DNA of 64,000 nucleotides from Bradyrhizobium huanghuaihaiense (GTDB lineage Bacteria > Pseudomonadota > Alphaproteobacteria > Rhizobiales > Xanthobacteraceae): positions 186,001 through 250,000 of the forward strand of contig NZ_VLLA01000007.1 of NCBI RefSeq assembly GCF_007830635.1, in the 5' to 3' direction. Position numbers and translations under genes: made by a program. This document shows positions 17,625-29,266 of the stretch, piece after piece; position 1 is the first letter of the stretch; each line of letters starts with the position of its first letter. The notes beneath the pieces were generated by a model. It was not told the origin of the DNA. It did no database searches and saw only the letters and a list, made by a program, of their open reading frames with translations.

Positions 17625-18907
17625 CGTGCGCCCTCGACGGCGTCGGCGAGGCGTGTGGCCGCTTGCTCCGGCTTGATCGTCTTGTTCTTCACGTACTCCG
17701 TGATCACGTCGATCATCGCGGCGGTCATGCCGTTTTCCTGCGCCATGTTGTGCGCAAGACTGAGGACGGCCTGATTGCTGGCGATCGCCTCTTTCAGAGC
17801 GGCTGCGGTCCGCCGTTGACCGTCCGACCAGCCTTCACCAGACAGATCGACATCGGTGCGCACGGGGATCGATCCCGTGATCTGCGAGTACATCGTCTGG
17901 ATCGCCGGATCCATGACGAGCTGGGCCATCAATGTCTGACCCGCCTGCAGATCGGGTTCCTTGCGCTGCCAGAAGATGAAGGCATCGGCATTCAGCAGGA
18001 AGACCGGCTTGCCATTGTCGCTCGGGCCCGGGGCGATCACGAAGTCTTCGAACTTGAAACCGGCGTTGCGCAGTACGCCCTGCGCCCAACCGCCCATGAT
18101 CATCATGCCCATGTCGCCGTCGACGAAGCGCTTCAAGTTGGTCGAGAAATGCTGGGCGCCGACATTGGGGTCCATCCAGTCGGCGATCTTGCGGACCTGC
18201 GCGAAGGCAGCCTTGATCTCAGGGGCCTTCAGCGCCTTCTCGTCGAGATTCATGATGGCCGTGCGATATACGGCCGGACTGATCCCGGCCAAAGCGGCCT
18301 CGAACTTCTGCCCATCATCGGGACGGGTGCCGCCGTTGGCGACGGGAAATGCGACGCCGCCCGATTTCATCTTTTCGGCGAGATCGTTGAACTCGGCCCA
18401 GGTGACGGGGGTCTTGTCGGCCTTGGCCTTGTCCATCGCGCGCTTGGACAGGAACAGCATGTTGGTGCTGTAGATCTGCAGCGGCAGCGCGATCCACTTG
18501 CCCGCCGGCCTGTGCAATTTGGCTAGATCTGGTGCGACGACCTTTTCGTAACCGGCGGCCGCGACGAGGGCGTCGAGATCGACGGTCGGGGCAATCTTCG
18601 ACCAGGCCGCGATCTCCGGGCCCTTGAGCTGCGAACAGGCCGGCGGATCGCCGGCGATGATCTGGGCACGCAGCTTGTTCATCATCTCGGTGGTGAAGCC
18701 GGGGACGGGCGAGTGCTGCCAGACACCGCCCTTTTCCTCGAATTTCTTGCCGAGCGCCGTGATCGCCGCTCCGTCGCTGCCCGCGGACCATTGCGAGATC
18801 GCGGTCAGGCGCGGCTTGACCGCGCTTTGCGCGCGGGCAAATGCCGGCAGCGCGAGCGTGGCAACGGATCCAGCGAGCAGACGGCGCCTTGTTGTTGTGA
18901 TCGGCAT
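17621..18907 (-). CDS. Extracellular sugar-binding protein of ABC transporter
   Basis: Periplasmic solute-binding protein (family 1), 428 aa, that delivers substrate to the adjacent permeases. The N-terminus MPITTTRRRLLAGSVATLA, ending ALPAFARAQ, is a signal peptide with a twin-arginine-like RRRLL motif. WSAGSDGAAITALGKKFEEKGG is typical of sugar-binding proteins, and GGWAQGVLRN and FLLNADAFIFW lie in the second lobe. It is separated by 61 bases from the ROK gene upstream, so it is probably read from the same promoter, possibly with an extra start in that gap. Confidence 0.92.
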   Translation of the reverse strand: MPITTTRRRLLAGSVATLALPAFARAQSAVKPRLTAISQWSAGSDGAAITALGKKFEEKGGVWQHSPVPGFTTEMMNKLRAQIIAGDPPACSQLKGPEIAAWSKIAPTVDLDALVAAAGYEKVVAPDLAKLHRPAGKWIALPLQIYSTNMLFLSKRAMDKAKADKTPVTWAEFNDLAEKMKSGGVAFPVANGGTRPDDGQKFEAALAGISPAVYRTAIMNLDEKALKAPEIKAAFAQVRKIADWMDPNVGAQHFSTNLKRFVDGDMGMMIMGGWAQGVLRNAGFKFEDFVIAPGPSDNGKPVFLLNADAFIFWQRKEPDLQAGQTLMAQLVMDPAIQTMYSQITGSIPVRTDVDLSGEGWSDGQRRTAAALKEAIASNQAVLSLAHNMAQENGMTAAMIDVITEYVKNKTIKPEQAATRLADAVEGAR

Positions 18908-18968
18908 GGCAAGTTCCTCCCGGGTGTGAACTTTCGTGGTGCGTGCAGACTGCGCGGCTCAGAGCATG

Positions 18969-20159
18969 TCAGGCAGCCTCCGTCGATGCGGCGGGCATGC
19001 CGCCGCTTCTGGCAAGGCAAAAACAGGCGAAGGCAAGCGCGGCCTGCGGATCGTTGCCGGTCGAGGGCGGCACGAAGGCGAGGGACGTTTGCGCCAGGGT
19101 CCGGCCGCCGAGCAGGCAGGCGTCGATCCCGTCGATCACCGCCTGGCGGTCGTCATCGCCGAGAAGCGATGGCCAGCCACTGATCGCGACCCCGCCGCAT
19201 GGCTTCACGTTCAGCGTGTTGCCGATCGCAAGGCCGAGCCTGAACAGCCGTCGGTGCAGCTCCTGACGAACGCGCGATGGGAGCGGGATCGCGTTCACCC
19301 ATTCGCTGCCGGGCTGGAGCAGCTCGGCTTCGGCGACGCCGAGGAGCTCGGCCAAAGCCGTAAGCGACGTATAGGCCTCGACGCAGCCATGATGTCCGCA
19401 GCGGCAGCGCGGTCCTTCGGGCCCGAACACCATATGGCCGAGCTCGATCGGTTGCAGGGCGTCGGCCTCGCCCGGATCGTCCATCCACGCGCCGGCCACG
19501 CCGTGGCTGACGAGGACGAACAGATGCGTAGTGCTGAAGGGATAGTTTTCGGTGCGGCAGCGGTGAAAGGTGGCGTGCGCCACGACTGAATTGGTGAACT
19601 CGGCGGGCACGCCGGCAAACATGCCGTCGAGCATGTCGCGGATGCGTCCGACGTCGCAGGGAATGATCGGATTGCCCGACACGCTGAGCCGGCCGAGGCC
19701 GGGAATGGAGACGCCGATCTGCGCCAGGGTGATGCGGCGGCGGCGCGTCCAGTCGCGCAGCGACGTCATGGCCTCGCGGAACACACGGCCGACGGATTCG
19801 GCGGTCGGCGTTTTCGGCAGCGGCACGCGCTCCGTGTAGTGCAGCTCGCCCGACAGGCTGCCAACGCCGACACTGAGCCGCTGCGTGCTCAGCTCGAAGG
19901 CGGCCAGGGCCACCGAGCCATCGAGTGCGACCAGCGCCGTTGGGCCGCCGACGTAAGGGGCCGGGCGCCGCACCTCCTCGATCAGGCCTTCGGCCTTGAG
20001 GTCAAACAGGATGCGCGACAGGCTCGCTTCCGACAGCCGCACGGCCTTGGCCAGCGGTGGCCGAAACGAGCCGCCCGACTGAAGCAGATGAGTCAAAATG
20101 GCGGCGCGCGTCTGCCGCCGACTTCTCGGCTGCTCCGGCATTTCCATCCCTGTCGTCAT
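18969..20159 (-). CDS. ROK-family transcriptional regulator
   Basis: NagC/XylR-like repressor, 396 aa. An N-terminal winged helix-turn-helix (TRAAILTHLLQSGG, LSEASLSRILFDLKAEGLIEE) precedes a ROK sugar-sensing domain with the zinc motif CRCGHHGCVEAY, matching CxCGxxGCxE. It heads the operon for the sugar importer and SDR, so it likely senses that sugar and represses its own transcription. Start and ribosome-binding site (GTAAGA) both lie inside an 8-bp inverted repeat, described separately. MEMPEQ at the fifth codon is an alternative start. Confidence 0.92.
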   Translation of the reverse strand: MTTGMEMPEQPRSRRQTRAAILTHLLQSGGSFRPPLAKAVRLSEASLSRILFDLKAEGLIEEVRRPAPYVGGPTALVALDGSVALAAFELSTQRLSVGVGSLSGELHYTERVPLPKTPTAESVGRVFREAMTSLRDWTRRRRITLAQIGVSIPGLGRLSVSGNPIIPCDVGRIRDMLDGMFAGVPAEFTNSVVAHATFHRCRTENYPFSTTHLFVLVSHGVAGAWMDDPGEADALQPIELGHMVFGPEGPRCRCGHHGCVEAYTSLTALAELLGVAEAELLQPGSEWVNAIPLPSRVRQELHRRLFRLGLAIGNTLNVKPCGGVAISGWPSLLGDDDRQAVIDGIDACLLGGRTLAQTSLAFVPPSTGNDPQAALAFACFCLARSGGMPAASTEAA

Positions 20160-20178
20160 TCTTACTTAGTGTAAGAAT
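20157..20178 (-). promoter_or_regulatory. Inverted repeat enclosing the ROK start codon: candidate operator or RBS hairpin
   Basis: On the minus strand the arms ATTCTTAC and GTAAGAAT (8 bp, perfect) flank a 5-base loop ACTAA. The right arm contains the purine-rich Shine-Dalgarno-like GTAAGA and runs into the ATG. It could be the DNA operator of the ROK protein or, if transcribed, an RNA hairpin hiding the ribosome-binding site. The symmetry is seen directly; the role is inferred. Confidence 0.6.
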
Positions 20179-20270
20179 GCGCGCGGAGCATTTCCGCTGT
20201 CAAGCGATCGCCGGCGCGATGCGCCGACTTGTTGTTGTGCGCGGCAGCAAGGTTGGAAGAGTGACGCCAG

Positions 20271-20975
20271 TCAGGAGAGACGCGCGACGTCGACGATGAT
20301 CCGTTTGCGGTTGTCCGGGTCGACCAGGACAGGCAACTCGGCCCCCGCGGTGATGCGGCGCTCGCGGCGGCTCGCGCTGCTGAATGACATGCGCGTGACC
20401 GCTTGCCAGGCGGCTCCACCGGTGGGGTCGTTCACAGCGACGGCGATATCCCACGTCCCGCCCGGTGCGCTGCTTGGTTGCAACTCATGCGCGCTCAGTA
20501 CTTTCGCCGTCGTCGGAACCAGGCCGAGGGCGGCGCCGCCGCCAGCAAGTGCAATCTCCGTCTGCTGCGGCGTCAGCCCATTGATCAACGCCGGCGACGA
20601 TGCGGCATGCTCTTCCTCGCGCCAGATGCGGGGAAACCGGTGGCGGCCGAGCGTGTCGGCCTGCTGCGCGCCACGCAAATCTGCCGCCAGCGTTTCGGCG
20701 GCTTCGCGCCCGGTCGGCACCAGATCCCATTCGATCCTGAACCGCGTGGGATCAGCGAGGTTCACGGTGACAGGAAGCATCACACCAGGGCGCGGCCATT
20801 TCGCCTTGGGCACGTCATAGCCGCTGTACTGCACGGCCGTCGCCGCAAGGCGCTCCGCGGTGACCACCCCGTCAATGTCACATCGGGGATGAAGCACCAT
20901 CTCGCCGGCGGCATCGGGGAAGGGCGAGCAGGCCACGACCTGCAACCATCCATCCACCGGGTTCGTGATCCGCAT
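20271..20975 (-). CDS. Conserved protein of unknown function
   Basis: I do not recognise this 234-aa protein. It has no signal peptide or membrane segment. Composition is beta-rich and soluble: MRITNPVDGWLQVVACSPFP, VLHPRCDIDGVVTAE, KWPRPGVMLPVTVNLADP and a C-terminal RERRITAGAELPVLVDPDN. The last part reads like the end of beta-strand domains seen in actinobacterial and rhizobial hypothetical proteins. Start choice between 20975 and 21017 is uncertain; the upstream one falls next to the gltA terminator, so I prefer 20975. It is isolated between the ROK operon and gltA. Confidence 0.7.
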   Translation of the reverse strand: MRITNPVDGWLQVVACSPFPDAAGEMVLHPRCDIDGVVTAERLAATAVQYSGYDVPKAKWPRPGVMLPVTVNLADPTRFRIEWDLVPTGREAAETLAADLRGAQQADTLGRHRFPRIWREEEHAASSPALINGLTPQQTEIALAGGGAALGLVPTTAKVLSAHELQPSSAPGGTWDIAVAVNDPTGGAAWQAVTRMSFSSASRRERRITAGAELPVLVDPDNRKRIIVDVARLS

Positions 20976-21021
20976 CGGCTCGCCCCACGCTTCGCTCGCT
21001 CTGTCGGACCCTGCCAAACAA

Positions 21022-21051
21022 AAACGGCGCCATCGTGAGATGGCGCCGTTT
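21022..21051 (-). terminator. Intrinsic terminator of gltA
   Basis: A 13-bp perfect stem (arms AAACGGCGCCATC and GATGGCGCCGTTT) with a 4-base loop begins about 24 bases past the gltA stop. On the minus strand it continues into TTGTTTGG, a T-rich tail. Confidence 0.85.
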
Positions 21052-21074
21052 CGAAAGCCGAATTGGCCTTAGAC

Positions 21075-22379
<1,305 letters not shown>

Positions 22380-22525
22380 CAGAGGTCCCCGATGTATGGT
22401 GAAACGGGCCGGACCCGGAAGGCCCCGATGAGATGGCGGGGCAGGCCGGATGTTCCAGAAGGTACGGGGGAGATGGGTATATTATTGCTGTGTGCGCTGC
22501 AAGATCACCCGCACGCATGGCCTAC

Positions 22526-23956
22526 TTACGTCGTAGCCTGATCCTTAAGCCGGCCCAAACTTTCCTGGCGTCCCAGCACGTCCAAAACCTCAAATATACC
22601 AGGCGATGTGGTCCGTCCGGTCAGCGCCGCTCGCAACGGCTGGGCGACTGCGCCGAGCTTGAGACTATTTTCCTCGGCAAAGGCGCGCAGAGCAGCTTCC
22701 GCGGAGGCCGCACTCCAGGTCTCGACTTTCTCCAGCGCGGAATGAAGCTGGCCGATCAGCTTGCGGTTCTCGGGCGTCAGCAGCGCCTGCGCCTTGGGAT
22801 CGAGCTGCAGCGGCCGGTCGGCGAAGATGAAATAGGCGCCGTCGATCAGCTCGAGCAGCGTCTTGGCGCGCTCCTTCAGGGCCGGCATGGCCTTGAGAAG
22901 CTGCGCCCGCGTGGTGTCGTTTAACTTCGCCTTAATCTCGTCGCGGCTGGGTACGACATGGTCGAGCACGTCCTCGAACATCCTCACGAGTGATTGATCG
23001 TCGGCGTGGCGGATGTAATGGCCGTTGAGGTTCTCCAGCTTGGCGAAGTCGAAGCGGGCGGCGGCCCGGCCGACGCTGGCGAGGTCGAATGCTTCGATCA
23101 TCTCCTCGGTCGAGAAGATCTCCTGGTCGCCATGGCTCCAGCCGAGGCGGACGAGATAGTTGCGCAGCGCGGCCGGCAGGTACCCCATGGCACGGTAGGC
23201 ATCGACACCAAGCGCGCCGTGCCGCTTCGACAGCTTGGAGCCGTCGGGGCCGTGGATGAGGGGGATGTGGGACATGCTCGGCAGCGCCCAGCCCATCGCG
23301 TCGTAGATCTGCTTCTGGCGGGCGGCGTTGATCAGATGGTCGTCGCCGCGGATGACGTGGGTGACGCCCATGTCGTGGTCGTCCACGACCACCGCGAGCA
23401 TGTAGGTCGGATTGCCATCGCCGCGCAAAAGCACGAGGTCGTCGAGGTTCTCGTTCTGCCAGACCACGCGGCCCTGGACCTGGTCCTCGATCACGGTCTC
23501 GCCGGTCTGCGGCGCGCGCAGGCGGATGGTGGGCTTGACGTCGCTCGGAGCCGTGGCCGGGTCGCGGTCGCGCCACATGCCGTCATAGAGGCGGGTGCGC
23601 CCTTCCGCGCGCGCCTTCTCGCGCATCGCGGTGAGCTCCTCCGCCGTGGCGTAGCAGCGATAGGCCTTGCCGTCGGCGAGCAATTGCTCGGCGACCTCGC
23701 GGTGACGGGCGGCACGGCTGAACTGGTAGATCACCTCGCCGTCCCAGCCGAGCTCGAGCCATTTCAGCCCATCGAGGATGGCGCCGATCGCGGCTTCCGT
23801 GGAGCGCTCCCGGTCGGTGTCCTCGATCCGGAGCAGCATCTTGCCGCCATGCTTCTTGGCGTAGAGCCAGTTGAACAGAGCCGTGCGGGCGCCCCCAATA
23901 TGGAGGAAGCCGGTCGGGGAGGGAGCGAAGCGGGTGACGATCGGGGATGTGGTCAT
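22526..23956 (-). CDS. gltX: Glutamate--tRNA ligase
   Basis: GluRS charges tRNA-Glu. The protein is 476 aa. The class I motifs are RFAPSPTGFLHIGGARTALF (HIGH variant) near residue 8 and GSKLSKRHGA (KMSKS variant) near 243. The anticodon-binding helical domain fills the C-terminal third. Because glnS is also present in this genome (24691), this enzyme need not mischarge tRNA-Gln, though the discriminator residues were not checked. Expression is probably independent; gltA lies 146 bases downstream. Confidence 0.97.
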   Translation of the reverse strand: MTTSPIVTRFAPSPTGFLHIGGARTALFNWLYAKKHGGKMLLRIEDTDRERSTEAAIGAILDGLKWLELGWDGEVIYQFSRAARHREVAEQLLADGKAYRCYATAEELTAMREKARAEGRTRLYDGMWRDRDPATAPSDVKPTIRLRAPQTGETVIEDQVQGRVVWQNENLDDLVLLRGDGNPTYMLAVVVDDHDMGVTHVIRGDDHLINAARQKQIYDAMGWALPSMSHIPLIHGPDGSKLSKRHGALGVDAYRAMGYLPAALRNYLVRLGWSHGDQEIFSTEEMIEAFDLASVGRAAARFDFAKLENLNGHYIRHADDQSLVRMFEDVLDHVVPSRDEIKAKLNDTTRAQLLKAMPALKERAKTLLELIDGAYFIFADRPLQLDPKAQALLTPENRKLIGQLHSALEKVETWSAASAEAALRAFAEENSLKLGAVAQPLRAALTGRTTSPGIFEVLDVLGRQESLGRLKDQATT

Positions 23957-24023
23957 TCTGTAGCGAGCAGGGAAGGTAAGGCTGTGGGGCGACCGTGTAT
24001 CATAGGGATGGGAGAGTTTGCCA

Positions 24024-24611
24024 ATGCTAATCCAGGTCGTTCATAGCCATCCACTTGCGGACAGCTACAACCATGCGCTGTTCCACACCATTGTCGAGAC
24101 GCTGGAGCGCCGGCACGAGGTGATCGCGACCGATCTTGACCGCGAGGGCTTTTCCCCAGCGATGACCGAGGCGGAGCGGCGCAGCTACTACCAGAGCCCC
24201 TATGCCGAGGACGCAGTGGCGCGCCTCATCGGGCACTTGCGGCGCGCCGACGGCATCATCTTCTGCTTTCCGCATTGGTGGTTCTCGATGCCCGCCATGC
24301 TCAAAGGCTATTTCGACCGGGTCTGGGCACCCGGAACCGCGTTTGCCCATGATCTGAGCGGCGGTCGCATCAGGCCATTGCTGACCAATATCCGCCTGTT
24401 CGGCGTCGTGACGAGCTACGGCTCGCCGTGGTGGCTGACCCGGATCGTCATGCAGGACCCCGGCCGCAAGGTCCTGTTTCGGGCGCTGAAGCCGATGTGC
24501 GGACCTCGCGTTAGCTCGTTCTATTTGGCGCATTACGATATGGACCGGTCGACACCGGCATCCCGGGCTGCCTTTGTCGAGCGCGTGCGTGCCAGGATCG
24601 CCGAAGTTTGA
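24024..24611 (+). CDS. NAD(P)H-dependent flavodoxin-fold oxidoreductase
   Basis: Flavodoxin-like fold protein of 195 aa, related to quinone reductases of the MdaB/KefF/NQO1 group. Typical are VHSHPLADSYNHALFHTIVETL near the N-terminus and FCFPHWWFSMPAMLKGYFDRVWAPGTAF in the middle, which forms the FMN and quinone pocket. It likely reduces quinones by two electrons, protecting against redox cycling (family knowledge). ATG 24024 is preferred to the TTG at 24018 because GGGAGAG stands nine bases upstream. It is divergent from gltX and 79 bases ahead of glnS. Confidence 0.88.
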   Translation: MLIQVVHSHPLADSYNHALFHTIVETLERRHEVIATDLDREGFSPAMTEAERRSYYQSPYAEDAVARLIGHLRRADGIIFCFPHWWFSMPAMLKGYFDRVWAPGTAFAHDLSGGRIRPLLTNIRLFGVVTSYGSPWWLTRIVMQDPGRKVLFRALKPMCGPRVSSFYLAHYDMDRSTPASRAAFVERVRARIAEV

Positions 24612-24690
24612 CCGGGGGGCGGGCATGGGGCTTGGCCTGACGGCGCGAATTTGGCAGAAGGACCGCTGATTTCCCTACAGGATTTTCGTA

Positions 24691-26367
<1,677 letters not shown>

Positions 26368-26375
26368 GGGATGAC

Positions 26376-26762
26376 ATGAGCAGCGAAGCCGACGTCATCG
26401 TTTCCGTCATCATCGCGAAATGGTGCGCCGGCTTCGCGACGCTCGATGCGGCCGCGCTGTCATCGCTGTATTCGAGGAACGCGTTCTTCTTCGGCTCGAA
26501 CCCAAAACTCTATCGGGGCCGGGACGGCGTCGCCGACTATTTCAACGGCCTGCCGCGCTGGCGCAAGCCGAGTGCGGTGTTTTCCGAGGTGAGCGCGGCG
26601 CAGGCCGGTCCCGATCTGATCAACATGGGCGCGACCATCTCGTTCGATCTCGCCGGCGAACGCCCCGACCTCGTCGTCAAGATGAGCTGGGTCATCATCC
26701 GCGAGGACGGCGACTGGAAGATCGTCAATCACCATGCCTCGTCGAAGGCGCCGCTGATCTAG
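26376..26762 (+). CDS. SnoaL/NTF2-like small protein
   Basis: A 128-aa protein of the cone-shaped NTF2-like (SgcJ/EcaC) type. Supporting segments are ALSSLYSRNAFFFGSNPKLYRG, VADYFNGLPRW, and the C-terminal MSWVIIREDGDWKIVNHHAS, which is the usual closing strand pair with histidines. Members serve as small enzymes or ligand-binding proteins, so no specific activity is assigned. It starts eight bases after glnS, with a second out-of-frame ATG at 26371; it is probably co-transcribed with glnS. Confidence 0.82.
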   Translation: MSSEADVIVSVIIAKWCAGFATLDAAALSSLYSRNAFFFGSNPKLYRGRDGVADYFNGLPRWRKPSAVFSEVSAAQAGPDLINMGATISFDLAGERPDLVVKMSWVIIREDGDWKIVNHHASSKAPLI

Positions 26763-26785
26763 CAACAATACGACTCCATCAGTTT

Positions 26786-26848
26786 CGTCATTCTCAGATG
26801 CGCAATTGCGCATCATAGCTCGCGACTTCGTCGTGCCCCGGAATGACG
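26786..26848. repeat. REP-like element, 'CGTCATTC...GAATGACG' family
   Basis: Outer arms CGTCATTC and GAATGACG enclose an internal perfect palindrome GATGCGCAATTGCGCATC. The element sits between the convergent NTF2-like gene and glutamine synthetase. This type (with CCCCGGAATGACGG ends) is a common dispersed intergenic repeat of Bradyrhizobium and Rhodopseudomonas (memory, not searched). Confidence 0.7.
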
Positions 26849-26856
26849 GTGAATAG

Positions 26857-28287
26857 CTAGATGTCGTAATACAAATGGAACTCGTAAGGATGCGGTCGCA
26901 GCCGGATCGGGTCGACCTCCTTCTTGCGCTTGTAGTCGAGCCAGGTTTCGATCACGTCGGCGGTGAAGACGTCACCGCGCAGCAGGAACGCGTGATCGCG
27001 CTCGAGCGCGTCGAGCGCCTGATCCAGCGATCCCGGCGTGGACCTCACCTCCTTCGCCTCCGCAGGTGGGAGGTCGTAGAGATTCTTGTCGATCGGGCTG
27101 CCAGGATCGATCCGCATGTCGATACCGTCGAGACCGGCCATCAGCATCGCGGCGAAGGCTAGGTAGGGATTGCAGGACGGATCGGGTGAACGAAACTCGA
27201 CGCGCTTTGCGCGCGGATTCGGCGAATACATCGGTATCCGGCAGCAGGCGGAGCGATTGCGCTGGGAGTAGACGAGGTTGATCGGTGCTTCATAACCCGG
27301 CACCAGGCGTCGGTAGGAGTTCGTGGTGGGCGCGCAGAGCCCGCACAACGCCCAGGCGTGGTTCAAAAGCCCGCCGATATAGTAGCGCGCGAGCTGGCTC
27401 AGCTCGGCGTAGTCGCCCTTGTCGTAGAACAGATTGGTCTCGCCCTTCCAGAGCGACTGGTGAACGTGCATGCCCGACGCGTTGTCCTCGAACAGCGGTT
27501 TCGGCATGAATGTCGCGGTCTTGCCGTGCTGATGCGCGGTGTTCTTGACCACGTATTTGTAGATCATCAAATTGTCGGCCATGTGGGTCAGCGTGGTGAA
27601 GCGCATGTCGATCTCGTTCTGGCCGCCGGTCGCGACCTCATGGTGATGGGCTTCGATCTGGATCCCCAGAGATTCCATCGTCATCACCATTTCGGTGCGT
27701 AGCGCCTGCATGCTGTCGGTCGGAGGAACGGGAAAGTATCCCTCTTTCGAGCGCGGCTTGTGACCGAGATTCGGTCCTTCATCCGTGCTGGTGTTCCAGC
27801 TGCCTTCGCTGGAGTCGATCGCGTGCATGGCGAAGTTGATGCCCTGGCCGTAGCGGACCTCGTCGAAGACGAAGAACTCGGCCTCCGGGCCGAAATAGCT
27901 CGTATCGGCACGCCCGGTACCCCCAAGGTAGGTTTCGGCCTTCTGGGCGATGTAGCGGGCGTCCCGGCTATAGGATTGGCCGGTCACGGGGTCACGGATG
28001 TTGCAGATGAGAACCAGCGTCTTGGCCGGACTATAGGGGTCGACGAAGGCCGTCGTCGGATCCGGGACGACGAGCATGTCGCTTTCCTGGATCTCCTGAA
28101 AGCCGCGGATCGATGAGCCATCGAATCCGATGCCTTCATTGAGCGCATCGGCATTCACCGCGCTTGGCGGGACGGAAAAATGTTGCCACACCCCCGGCAG
28201 GTCGGTGAACCGCAAATCGATCATCTGGACTTTCTCGTCCGTGATCGCCTTCAGGAGGTCTTCTGCTGTCGTACATTTCGCAACCAT
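26857..28287 (-). CDS. glnA: Type I glutamine synthetase (stand-alone copy)
   Basis: GS makes glutamine from glutamate, ammonia and ATP. The protein is 476 aa. Family motifs: GFDGSSIRGFQEIQESDM, FGPEAEFFVFDEV (metal glutamates), NGSNGAGMH-equivalent DNASGMHVHQSLW, KPTTNSYRRLVPGYEAP-like APTTNSYRRLVPGYEAP and the NRSAC arginine segment. The adenylylation tyrosine is kept in KNLYDLPPAEAKE. It differs from the usual NRSASCRIP text (NRSACCRIPMYSPNP) and lacks a neighbouring glnB, so it is probably a paralogue of the main glnA. GGGAGCGAA precedes the start. Confidence 0.92.
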   Translation of the reverse strand: MVAKCTTAEDLLKAITDEKVQMIDLRFTDLPGVWQHFSVPPSAVNADALNEGIGFDGSSIRGFQEIQESDMLVVPDPTTAFVDPYSPAKTLVLICNIRDPVTGQSYSRDARYIAQKAETYLGGTGRADTSYFGPEAEFFVFDEVRYGQGINFAMHAIDSSEGSWNTSTDEGPNLGHKPRSKEGYFPVPPTDSMQALRTEMVMTMESLGIQIEAHHHEVATGGQNEIDMRFTTLTHMADNLMIYKYVVKNTAHQHGKTATFMPKPLFEDNASGMHVHQSLWKGETNLFYDKGDYAELSQLARYYIGGLLNHAWALCGLCAPTTNSYRRLVPGYEAPINLVYSQRNRSACCRIPMYSPNPRAKRVEFRSPDPSCNPYLAFAAMLMAGLDGIDMRIDPGSPIDKNLYDLPPAEAKEVRSTPGSLDQALDALERDHAFLLRGDVFTADVIETWLDYKRKKEVDPIRLRPHPYEFHLYYDI

Positions 28288-28413
28288 GGCTTCGCTCCCA
28301 GGTCAGCGTCCCGAGATCGCGTAGCCGTTCGGCCGCAACCTAGCGGCTCGCGACGGACTGTCGTCCACGTTCGGCGTTGTCGCCGCAGTCAGGCAAGCTT
28401 CGCGCGCCGGCAG

Positions 28414-28596
28414 TCAGCTTTGGTGGGGCCCGCGCATCATCTTCATCGCATCTTCGATGTGCCGCCAGGTTTTTGCCAATTCGAGTTCGCCCTTCTGCTC
28501 GAGGTCGATGGCGTTTTGAGCGGCTTCCGCAATGGCCTTGGGGCCATGGGCTTCCAGCAACTGCCGCGCATAGTCGTGGATTTCCATTTCTCGCAT
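28414..28596 (-). CDS. Small conserved protein, 60 aa
   Basis: A short, charged, helical protein (MREMEIHDYARQLLEAHG, then AIAEAAQNAIDLEQKGELELAKTW). GGGAG precedes the ATG at eight bases. I recall similar 60-70 aa proteins in Bradyrhizobium, with no known role. The methionine-rich end (EDAMKMMRGPHQS) is distinctive. It lies between the glutamine synthetase and the SPW protein, and is divergent from the latter. Confidence 0.65.
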   Translation of the reverse strand: MREMEIHDYARQLLEAHGPKAIAEAAQNAIDLEQKGELELAKTWRHIEDAMKMMRGPHQS

Positions 28597-28839
28597 GGCG
28601 TCATCTCCCTCTGCTCCGGGCGCGAACTTCAGCGGCACCGGGAACGGTCGACATTGACACCTGTCAAGCGGCGACAGTCTGCATCCGGGTGCGCCGCACT
28701 CGCAAGGGCCCTCTCAAGGCATGGGCGGCCGGGCTTGACGCCGGCTCCCGGACCGCACTCGCGGCAACACAACGCAGGCCGGACGGATGGTTCATCATCG
28801 GTGCGCCCCCATATGAATACCAGAAGGGAGGTGAGCATC

Positions 28840-29202
28840 ATGCGCATCCAACATTGGCAAGACGCTGCCAGCCTGTTGGTGGGCGTATGGCTGGTCCTGT
28901 CGTCCTTTGTCCTCGGCTTATCCGGGGCGGCGGTCTGGATCACCATCGCGCTCGGGCTAGGCGTCATGCTGTTTGCCGTGGAAGCCTTTGTCATCCCGTC
29001 CGACCTGGAAGAATGGGGCGAAATGCTGCTGGGACTGGCTCTGGTGGCGGCACCCTGGTCCGTCGGCTACGAGTCCGCATCCGCCACGGCTAGCAGCGTA
29101 GTGTCCGGCCTATTGGTGATCTTGCTCGCTGTCTGGGAATTGATGACCGATCGCAACTTCAGTGCCTGGTGGCACGATCACTGGCCTCACCGCGCCGGCT
29201 GA
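28840..29202 (+). CDS. SPW-repeat membrane protein
   Basis: A 120-aa inner-membrane protein with four hydrophobic helices and two copies of the SPW-type motif: WQDAASLLVGVWLVLSSFVLG near the N-terminus and WGEMLLGLALVAAPWSVGY in the second half. The role of SPW proteins is not established. The frame is open upstream, but ATG 28840 is preceded by a near-perfect AAGGGAGGTGA ribosome-binding site. A strong hairpin shared with the convergent MHS transporter ends it. Confidence 0.85.
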   Translation: MRIQHWQDAASLLVGVWLVLSSFVLGLSGAAVWITIALGLGVMLFAVEAFVIPSDLEEWGEMLLGLALVAAPWSVGYESASATASSVVSGLLVILLAVWELMTDRNFSAWWHDHWPHRAG

Positions 29203-29218
29203 GAGGAGAGGTTGCCGG

Positions 29219-29257
29219 CTCTTCTCCGACCGCCATCGTATGGCGGCCGGAGGAGAG
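29219..29257. terminator. Bidirectional terminator hairpin
   Basis: An 18-bp imperfect stem (29219-29236 with 29240-29257; two non-Watson-Crick positions) with a 3-base CGT loop lies between the convergent SPW gene and MHS transporter. It is GC-rich without a clear T-run. Confidence 0.65.
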
Positions 29258-29266
29258 GCGATCACG

